From Lumbricus rubellus (lineage: Eukaryota; Annelida; Clitellata; Crassiclitellata; Lumbricidae), in the NCBI GenBank assembly GCA_945859605.1, contig OX243814.1, forward strand, positions 24,720,686 to 24,784,685: a stretch of 64,000 bases of DNA. Direction: 5' to 3'. Both the position numbers and the translations under genes were made by a program. Shown in pieces: positions 57,291 through 64,000 of this stretch. A model generated the notes under the pieces. The model did not search any database. It was not told the DNA's origin and saw only the letters and a program-made list of their open reading frames with translations. The number at the start of each line of letters is the position of its first letter. Position 1 is the stretch's first letter.

Positions 57291-60200
57291 ATGGATTTAA
57301 AGAAAAGTAGTTTAAGAAACATGAACCATGTTGAACACTTGCTCGACTCGCCGGTTCCTGACATTAAGGTTCCTACGCTTACGTCTACACCTGGTAAATA
57401 CAAACCAGTAGCGCCTAAGAGAAAATACAAAAATAGGGTTAGAGCTAAATTAAATGATTTTGCGGATTGGTTACTTAGTTATGTGCCTGAACGAGACACT
57501 AAAGTCGTTAACGAAAAACTCGAATCGTTGAAGTCAACTGTTTCCAGGATATTCGATAAAACTAAAATTCGAGAAACGGCGTCGGCTATTAAAGGATTCA
57601 CCAAGCAATATAGAATAGATGGAATTAATGGAATGGATGCCTCGTCGTTTCTTGATTTCGTCAGACCGCAGGTAGTAAATCTGTTGTCGAACAATCGCCA
57701 GACAAAGACTAATTTAGTTCTTACTTGTACTATGGAACGAGTAGATATAAAATCTGGAATAGTGACTTCTGAGGATATACCATTCGTTTCCAGGGCAGAA
57801 GTTATTTTAGAAGCAACCGACTTGAATGAAATATACAGCAGAAAGAAGGATAAAATCATGGAGTCTATTGCTAGTTTTCAGATGCAAGGAAGTAATTGGA
57901 GATTTAAAGCTGTTGTAAAATTAGATATAAATACAGTAAAATATACCCCCTTAAGAGGTAGTTCTTACATTCCACTTCCCAGCTTCTTAGCTAATAAAAA
58001 GGCTATTATAAATATGAAAAACGACGACGAAGAATGTTTCAAATGGTGTATCACTAGAGCTTTGAATCCGGTGGATGTCCATCCGGAAAAAATAACGAAA
58101 GCTTTGACAGAACAATCGAAAAAACTTAATTGGAGTGGCATTGAGTTTCCAGTTGCTGCTGATGCTAATGTGATAGGTAAATTCGAGAGAAATAACAATA
58201 TTAATGTTAATGTATTCGGTTTTGAAAAACATGTCTACCCGCTTTATCTGTCTAAGTGTGAAAGTAGTATTTGTGTAGATCTATTGCTTATTTCCAACGG
58301 AGAAAGGAAACATTATTGCTGGATCAAGAATTTTAACAGATTGATGAGATTTCGGACTAATTCGATGTATTATTGTAAAAGGTGTATGAATGGTTTCACA
58401 ACGCCAGGAGCGCTTAACAACCATAATGAGTACTGCTCTCAACATAACGCACAAAAAATAGAAATGCCAGAACCAGGAACTATGTTAAGTTTTAAAAATT
58501 ATAACAATTCTATGAGGGTTCCGTTTATAGTCTACGCAGATTTTGAGTCTTTTGTAAAACCGATCGATACATGCCAACCAAATCCAGAGTTGTCGTACAC
58601 TAATAAATATCAAAAGCATATTCCTAGCTCCTTTTGTTACCACATAAAATGTTTCGACGATAGTGTATATTCTCAAGATCCTGTGACGTTTACGGCTGAA
58701 AGCGAAGATGATGATGTTGGTCAAATATTTGTAGATAAACTAGAAGAGAATATAAAACAAATATATAATCAATTTAAATTCCCTAAGAAGATGATATTTA
58801 CAGAAGAGGACAAGAAGTGTTTTGATACAGCTACTACATGTCATATCTGTGAAAAAACGTTGGGTGAAGACCGAGTGAGAGATCACTGTCATCTTAGCGG
58901 TAAATTTCGAGGGGCTGCTCATAACATTTGTAATTTAGACTATAAAGTCCCCAAGTTTTTCCCTGTAGTGTTTCATAATCTTTCCGGGTACGATTGTCAT
59001 CTGTTCATTAAGAAACTGAGAGGTAATAATGGAGAGAAAATTAATTGCATACCTAATAACGAGGAAAAGTATATATCTTTTAGCAGAGAGGTCGTTGTTG
59101 ATAAGTTTGTAAATAAAGAGGGAAAAGAGATTACCGTCAAGCGACAACTGCGTTTTATCGACAGTTTTAAATTTATGGCTTCTAGTCTTGATGCTTTATC
59201 GAGGAACCTAAGCAAAGACCAGTGTAAAAATATTGGGAAACGATATACTGGAAAGAAGCTCGATCTTTTGCTGAGAAAAGGCATATATCCTTATGACTAC
59301 GTCGATTCATTTACTACCTTTAATGAAACCGAACTACCACCAAAATCCGCATTCTATTCTAAGCTAAATGATTCGAATATTAGCGATGAAGACTACGAGC
59401 ATGCAAAAACGGTATGGAAGGAATTTGGATGCAAAACATTCAGAGAATATCACGATTTATACAACGTTTCGGATGTTCTGTTACTTGCCGATGTTTTCGA
59501 AAACTTTAGAGATGTGTGTATGAAGAACTATACGCTTGACCCTGCATGGTATTTTACATCTCCTGGTTTAGCCTGGGATGCCGCTTTAAAATTGACAGGC
59601 GTGAAATTGGAGTTATTGAATGATTATGATATGATTCTGATGCTTAGGCAAGGGATGAGAGGAGGAGTGAGCACAATATCAAATCGTTACGGGAAAGCTA
59701 ATAATAAATATATGAGCGATTTCAATAGTAACGAAAATTCTACATTTATTACTTACCTGGATGCGAATAATCTATATGGGTGGGCTATGATCAAAAATTT
59801 ACCTACTCACGGGTTCAAATGGATGAACGAAGATGAATTAAATAATTGGAGAAGTATTCCATGCATATTGGAAGTTGATTTGGAATATCCTAAAGAGTTA
59901 CACGACCTGCATAACGATTTTCCGTTAGCCCCCGAAAGCATTGAGATTAACAAAGTCAAAAAGTTAATTCCAAACTTAAACCATAAAAAGAAGTATGTGC
60001 TGCATTACGATAATCTGAAGCTGTATGAGAGCTTGGGTTTGAAAATAACAAAAGTGCATAGAGGTGTACTATTCGAAGAAAGTGATTGGTTGAAAAAGTA
60101 TATCGATTTAAATACAGCTCTTAGAACGAAAGCTACTAATGACTTTGAGAAAGACTTTTTCAAGTTAATGAATAACAGTGTCTTTGGAAAAACTTGTGAG

Positions 60201-60953
60201 AACATTGAAAATCGTGTTGATGTAGAGTTAGTGTGTCAAGAGGAGAGGGCTATTGAACTAGCCGCTAAACCTAATTATGAGAGATGTACTATTTTCGATG
60301 AAAATCTAATAGCCGTTCACATGAAAAAAACTAAATTGTACTATAATAAACCTATATATCTTGGCATGTGTATATTAGACTTGAGCAAAACGTTGATGTA
60401 TGAATTTCATTACAATTACATCAAGGATAAATACGGAAATAGAGCTAAATTATTATTTACCGATACAGATTCTTTGACATACGAAATTAAAACTGAAGAC
60501 TTTTACTCAGATATCGCAGGCGATATTAAGACTCGATTCGACACGAGTGAATACCCGAGAGATCATCCATCTGGTATTGAGGTTGGAGTAAATAAAAAAG
60601 TTATTGGAATGTTCAAGGATGAAGCTAGTGGGAAACAGATAAAAGAATTTATTGGACTCAGAGCAAAGTTGTATTCTTATAAGATGGCTGCTGGAGATGA
60701 GCACAAGAAATGTAAAGGTATTAAGAAGAATGTTGTCCAGAAAACTATTACTCACGAAGATTATAAAGACTGCTTATTTACTAAAAAAGAACAACAACGA
60801 ACGATGAATGTTATTAGATCTTATCATCACGATATTTATACGGAAGAAATTAATAAAGTTGCATTATCTGCAGATGATGATAAACGGGTAATAATGGAGG
60901 ATGGAATTCATACTTTGGCATATGGTCACTACTCGTTGAAAACTTTTAATTAA
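57291..60953 (+). CDS. POLB: Protein-primed family B DNA polymerase
   Basis: A 1220-residue copy. Exonuclease VYADFESF at about 413, motif A YLDANNLYGWAM at about 821, motif B KLMNNSVFGKT at about 958, motif C FTDTDSL at about 1056. It keeps CVD in CVDLLLIS as in element 2, so the shorter element 1 version has a small deletion. The zinc-finger-like loop (CKRCMNGFTTPGALNNH) is one of the more variable parts. The N-terminal 150 residues are conserved with element 1 only. Confidence 0.96.
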   Translation: MDLKKSSLRNMNHVEHLLDSPVPDIKVPTLTSTPGKYKPVAPKRKYKNRVRAKLNDFADWLLSYVPERDTKVVNEKLESLKSTVSRIFDKTKIRETASAIKGFTKQYRIDGINGMDASSFLDFVRPQVVNLLSNNRQTKTNLVLTCTMERVDIKSGIVTSEDIPFVSRAEVILEATDLNEIYSRKKDKIMESIASFQMQGSNWRFKAVVKLDINTVKYTPLRGSSYIPLPSFLANKKAIINMKNDDEECFKWCITRALNPVDVHPEKITKALTEQSKKLNWSGIEFPVAADANVIGKFERNNNINVNVFGFEKHVYPLYLSKCESSICVDLLLISNGERKHYCWIKNFNRLMRFRTNSMYYCKRCMNGFTTPGALNNHNEYCSQHNAQKIEMPEPGTMLSFKNYNNSMRVPFIVYADFESFVKPIDTCQPNPELSYTNKYQKHIPSSFCYHIKCFDDSVYSQDPVTFTAESEDDDVGQIFVDKLEENIKQIYNQFKFPKKMIFTEEDKKCFDTATTCHICEKTLGEDRVRDHCHLSGKFRGAAHNICNLDYKVPKFFPVVFHNLSGYDCHLFIKKLRGNNGEKINCIPNNEEKYISFSREVVVDKFVNKEGKEITVKRQLRFIDSFKFMASSLDALSRNLSKDQCKNIGKRYTGKKLDLLLRKGIYPYDYVDSFTTFNETELPPKSAFYSKLNDSNISDEDYEHAKTVWKEFGCKTFREYHDLYNVSDVLLLADVFENFRDVCMKNYTLDPAWYFTSPGLAWDAALKLTGVKLELLNDYDMILMLRQGMRGGVSTISNRYGKANNKYMSDFNSNENSTFITYLDANNLYGWAMIKNLPTHGFKWMNEDELNNWRSIPCILEVDLEYPKELHDLHNDFPLAPESIEINKVKKLIPNLNHKKKYVLHYDNLKLYESLGLKITKVHRGVLFEESDWLKKYIDLNTALRTKATNDFEKDFFKLMNNSVFGKTCENIENRVDVELVCQEERAIELAAKPNYERCTIFDENLIAVHMKKTKLYYNKPIYLGMCILDLSKTLMYEFHYNYIKDKYGNRAKLLFTDTDSLTYEIKTEDFYSDIAGDIKTRFDTSEYPRDHPSGIEVGVNKKVIGMFKDEASGKQIKEFIGLRAKLYSYKMAAGDEHKKCKGIKKNVVQKTITHEDYKDCLFTKKEQQRTMNVIRSYHHDIYTEEINKVALSADDDKRVIMEDGIHTLAYGHYSLKTFN

Positions 60954-60969
60954 TGTTTATATTAAATAA

Positions 60970-61392
60970 ATGAGCGTCAAACAAATCGTTGTTTGTGGAG
61001 TAGTTCTTCCAAATCATCCGTTAACGAATTTTGAATTATTGGATGCCGCGAAGAAGATGAATATTCCGAATTTTAGAGGCGTTTTCGTGCGAGACGAGCT
61101 GCCGAATAAACCTAGACGGATTGAATGTGGGATATTGAATCTAGACGATTCTAAAGGAACCGGTCAGCATTGGTGCGCTTTCTTAAAGAGTGGTAATGAG
61201 AAAATATATTTCGATAGTTACGGCCTTCCTCCCCCTCTGGAACTGATAAAGTATTTACGCCGTCCAGTGTTATATAACAGTGAGCGAATACAACCCGATA
61301 ACGAAGTATTTTGTGGTCATTTGTGTCTGTATGTGACGAAGATGGTGGGTGATGGAATGAATTTCCAAGAAGTTATAAACGGCTTGCATTAA
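60970..61392 (+). CDS. PRO: Adenain-like cysteine protease
   Basis: 140 residues with GTGQHW, IYFDSYG, RIQPDNEV and VFCGHLC. The N-terminal NHPLTNFELLDAAKK is like element 2 rather than element 1, and the C-terminal YVTKMVGDG replaces YVLKKTMNDG. Confidence 0.92.
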   Translation: MSVKQIVVCGVVLPNHPLTNFELLDAAKKMNIPNFRGVFVRDELPNKPRRIECGILNLDDSKGTGQHWCAFLKSGNEKIYFDSYGLPPPLELIKYLRRPVLYNSERIQPDNEVFCGHLCLYVTKMVGDGMNFQEVINGLH

Positions 61393-61411
61393 AAATTATT
61401 TTATATATAAA

Positions 61412-62539
61412 ATGCCTGTCGATAAATTTGGTCACACCGATTTTGGAGGAACATCACGAAGAGTAATCGCTGGAGGTGTTACTCTTAGCCAAGTAAATGC
61501 TAATTTTCTTCGATTGGATGGGACAAATCTGCCGACTGGAAATCTAAATATGAATGGATGTGTGATAAAAGGTCTCCCAGTAACGAATACTTCGACTGCC
61601 GGAATGGATGAAGCTTTAAGTAGGGGGCAAGCCATAGATTTCATAACGAATCACAACGATTCTCCGTCCAACGATAATCATTTAACGAATAAGAAATACG
61701 TTGATGCTTCGAAAGTGTCTAAAACTGGTGATACAATGACTGGCGACTTGTTCTTAAACGTTGGCTCCGATCGTCTGCGTTCAATGGGTTGTAAGGACTT
61801 GAGAGGAGAAAATAAAGAATTCACTATTTTCTTAGGTAGTATACGAAATAAACTACAATGTTCGTTAAACAATCCTATTACATTACAATCGATGGATGGA
61901 TTTTTATGCAAAATAGGCGTAGAAAATATAATGAGAATCGGTAGAGCGTCTAACGATCTAGAAATCGACGTTTATCAAAATATTCTAATGAATAGTAATA
62001 ATATCAACGATTTAAGCGATCCTCTTTCAGCTCAAGATGCCGCTACAAAGAATTACGTCGATAAATCTCTGAAAAAGTGTCGTGTTGGGTATATTCCTCC
62101 CTTGGAAGCTGATGTAAGTGTGACAGGGTTCGTTGCTAGCGCTGGTTCTTGTTCTTCCGGAAGCAAAGCCTACCATGCTTTCACTAATCTCACTGACGAT
62201 GTTAACGCAGCTTGGGTTTCGAATGACGATGTTAACGCAGCTTGGGTTTCGGGTGAAGATGAAACTGTTTGGTTACAAATTAAATGTCCTGAGCCAGTTA
62301 AAATTTGGAGAATTGCGTTGAAAACAGTAAATGTATCTGAATGGGGTTTCGCCGTTAGCAATGATGGAGAAATGTTTGTACACTTACATAAATCTTCAAC
62401 TCCTTCAGAGGCTGTTCCGACATTTTTTAATATTTCTACTACGAATGCGTATCAATATTACAGTGTTAAAGTACTGGCAAAGGATAATGATCTTCCACGA
62501 GGGATTCAGGTAATGCAATTATATGTATACGATGACTAA
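61412..62539 (+). CDS. Fibre-like protein 1: anchor + shaft + F5/8C-like head
   Basis: A 375-residue protein, 119 longer than the element 1 copy because it has a shaft (about 100-225, including KTGDTMTGDLFLN and AQDAATKNYVDKS). A 152-bp part of that shaft (61752-61903) is identical to fibre 2 (62913-63064). The head (about 237-375) matches fibre 1 of element 1, with a local tandem duplication DDVNAAWVSNDDVNAAWVS. The anchor is MPVDKFGHTDFGG. Confidence 0.8.
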   Translation: MPVDKFGHTDFGGTSRRVIAGGVTLSQVNANFLRLDGTNLPTGNLNMNGCVIKGLPVTNTSTAGMDEALSRGQAIDFITNHNDSPSNDNHLTNKKYVDASKVSKTGDTMTGDLFLNVGSDRLRSMGCKDLRGENKEFTIFLGSIRNKLQCSLNNPITLQSMDGFLCKIGVENIMRIGRASNDLEIDVYQNILMNSNNINDLSDPLSAQDAATKNYVDKSLKKCRVGYIPPLEADVSVTGFVASAGSCSSGSKAYHAFTNLTDDVNAAWVSNDDVNAAWVSGEDETVWLQIKCPEPVKIWRIALKTVNVSEWGFAVSNDGEMFVHLHKSSTPSEAVPTFFNISTTNAYQYYSVKVLAKDNDLPRGIQVMQLYVYDD

Positions 62540-62566
62540 TTTGCATTAAAAATTATTATATATAAT

Positions 62567-63640
62567 ATGCCCGTCGATAAATTCGGCCACACCGATGTTG
62601 GTTCATCACAAAGAGTAATCGCTGGAGGTGTTACTCTTAGTCAAATAAATGCCAGTTTCCTCCGATTGGATGGAGCAAACATCGCGACTGGAAATCTAAA
62701 AATGGGTGGTCACAAAATTAAAGGACTGCCCACAACGAAGCCTTTGACAGCAGGAATGGATGAGGCCTTAAGTTGGGGTCAAGCCATTGATTTGATAACG
62801 AATCACGACGATTCTCCGTCCAACGATAATCATTTGACGAATAAGAAATACGTTGATGAACAAGTTACATTGAAGGTGTCTAAAACTGGTGATACCATGA
62901 CTGGTGATCTAATCTTAAACGTTGGCTCCGATCGTCTGCGTTCAATGGGTTGTAAGGACTTGAGAGGAGAAAATAAAGAATTCACTATTTTCTTAGGTAG
63001 TATACGAAATAAACTACAATGTTCGTTAAACAATCCTATTACATTACAATCGATGGATGGATTTCGTTTTAGAATAAACAATGAAATCATGTTAGAGATG
63101 GTTAAGTCACTCGATGGCACTCCTCCGTCTAAAATAAATGTGTATAAGTCCATCTTTATGCATGATGCTTACATTACAGGACTACACGAACCCAACAACG
63201 CCAGCGATGCAGCTACGAAGCAGTATGTAGATTCTATCTCAATCGGTCCCGCGCTTAGCTTTCATTCTTTAACTTGGCAATTCTTAATCGCTAAAACTCA
63301 CACAAGAGTTACTTTCGATAGTGTAAGATTCAAAACCGATGGTGTCATAAGTGCGGGACTGACCCGTTTCACTCCCGGTAAAGCCGGATACTATTTCGTT
63401 TCGACGTACATAGAATTTGGTAACAGTAGTACCGCTCCTGGTAACGTCTACCTGTATAGAAATGGGGCGAATTACATGCAAATTGCGGGCGGAGGGGGAA
63501 CGGGAGCTGCGTTTAACAATTCAACCGGTAGTTGCATAATTTTCGTAACCAATACCGATTTTCTCGAGATATTCGCTTATTCGCACATCGCACTAAATAT
63601 ATTAGCTAGAGACTTTTCGGCAGTATTCTTACGACCTTAA
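62567..63640 (+). CDS. Fibre-like protein 2: anchor + shaft + C1q-like head
   Basis: A 357-residue copy differing from element 1 at about ten residues (LKVSKTGD, SFHSLTWQ, SAGLTRF). The C1q-like head ends FSAVFLRP. The stop is 15 bp before the right TIR. Confidence 0.82.
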   Translation: MPVDKFGHTDVGSSQRVIAGGVTLSQINASFLRLDGANIATGNLKMGGHKIKGLPTTKPLTAGMDEALSWGQAIDLITNHDDSPSNDNHLTNKKYVDEQVTLKVSKTGDTMTGDLILNVGSDRLRSMGCKDLRGENKEFTIFLGSIRNKLQCSLNNPITLQSMDGFRFRINNEIMLEMVKSLDGTPPSKINVYKSIFMHDAYITGLHEPNNASDAATKQYVDSISIGPALSFHSLTWQFLIAKTHTRVTFDSVRFKTDGVISAGLTRFTPGKAGYYFVSTYIEFGNSSTAPGNVYLYRNGANYMQIAGGGGTGAAFNNSTGSCIIFVTNTDFLEIFAYSHIALNILARDFSAVFLRP

Positions 63641-63654
63641 TTTCCTTGCTGATC

Positions 63655-63976
63655 GAAATAATAAAAGACTTCCAAAGGGCGGTGACCAATCCTCTCCCTC
63701 GCCGTCTCATCATCCACTGACCGTGTACTCATCATAGCTGAGTCGACAGTCCAGCGCGCTATCCACTGTACTACCGAGCACCCCCCTCAGGAAATAATAA
63801 AAGACCCCTAGAAAATTAAAAAGACTAAGAATTTAACTGGTTTAAACCCTATTTTAACTGGCTTTTTTCTTCAATGAAAAAAATCCCAGAAAATCCTTTA
63901 GCACCATTTAAACTCATTTATTAGCTAATTGTTTCTTCAATGAAAAAATTCCCAAAGAATTAATTTTACATCTACT
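63655..63976 (-). repeat. Right TIR of Polinton 3
   Basis: Inverse of 47464-47785. Host sequence (GACAAGG...) follows to the end of the window. Confidence 0.92.
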
Positions 63977-64000
63977 GACAAGGTATTCTCAATCCCGTTG

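Larger units (their letters stand above)
47464..63976. mobile_element. Polinton/Maverick element 3, complete
   Basis: A 16,513-bp element with 322-bp inverted repeats starting AGTAGATGTAAAATTAATTC and a perfect target duplication GACAAG (47458-47463, 63977-63982). Same gene order as element 1 but without the 334-residue gene at the left. All 14 genes are open. The outer 170 bp of its TIR are unrelated to the end of element 1, while the inner TIR is shared. It inserted upstream of host gene e. Confidence 0.96.

Overview
The window is eukaryotic nuclear DNA from an invertebrate. It carries short intron-split genes with GT..AG junctions, TATA promoters, GA and GATA microsatellites and MITEs. The frequent TAGGCCTA-type words suggest a marine animal, but the sequence alone does not name the species. 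About 48 kb of the 64 kb is three complete, intact Maverick/Polinton elements (large self-synthesising, virus-like DNA transposons). The rest is a tandem cluster of small host genes for secreted Gly/Tyr-rich proteins.

Host layout: five paralogous two-exon genes, a (-) 541-1952, b (+) 2720-3702, c (-) exon 2 at 24796-24991 and exon 1 at 41157-41260, d (+) 41769-43115, e (-) 45956-47052. a/b and c/d are head-to-head pairs, and flanking homology shows the cluster grew by segmental duplication. Two MITE families (hAT-like with 8-bp target duplications, mariner-like with TA) and several microsatellites lie between them.

Polinton 1 (3785-20194, TSD AACACT) sits in the 3' flank/UTR of gene b. Polinton 2 (25318-40700, TSD TTTGTA, 589-bp TIRs) sits in the intron of gene c. 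Polinton 3 (47464-63976, TSD GACAAG, 322-bp TIRs) sits upstream of gene e in what should be a divergent promoter region. All three begin 5'-AGTAG. Elements 1 and 3 are close relatives; element 2 is a more distant lineage.

Shared gene set: integrase (DDE plus chromodomain), a zinc-ribbon/PLA2-like protein directly upstream of integrase, FtsK/HerA-type packaging ATPase, penton-like minor capsid protein, a membrane-active-looking virion protein, a degenerate dUTPase-fold protein, a GTPGLWELL-motif protein, a small pVI-like protein, double-jelly-roll major capsid protein, protein-primed DNA polymerase B, adenain-like protease, and two fibre-like proteins with a common N-terminal anchor and interchangeable heads (C1q-like, F5/8C-like). 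Together these could replicate, integrate, package and encapsidate the element, and the fibres suggest a cell-binding virion. Elements 1 and 3 add a small HeH/SAP-NUMOD1 protein next to polymerase. Element 2 instead has SAP-like motifs fused to the polymerase, a tandem C4 zinc protein, an extra membrane/coiled-coil protein, and a small SAP-like ORF inside each TIR. In element 2 the polymerase-protease-fibre block is inverted relative to elements 1 and 3.

Most notable observation: in all three elements the integrase has no AUG before its first catalytic Asp, and its frame opens in -1 phase exactly at a slippery run (A AAA AAC/AAA AAG type, or T TTA AAA) at the end of the PLA2-protein gene. This suggests a programmed -1 frameshift product.
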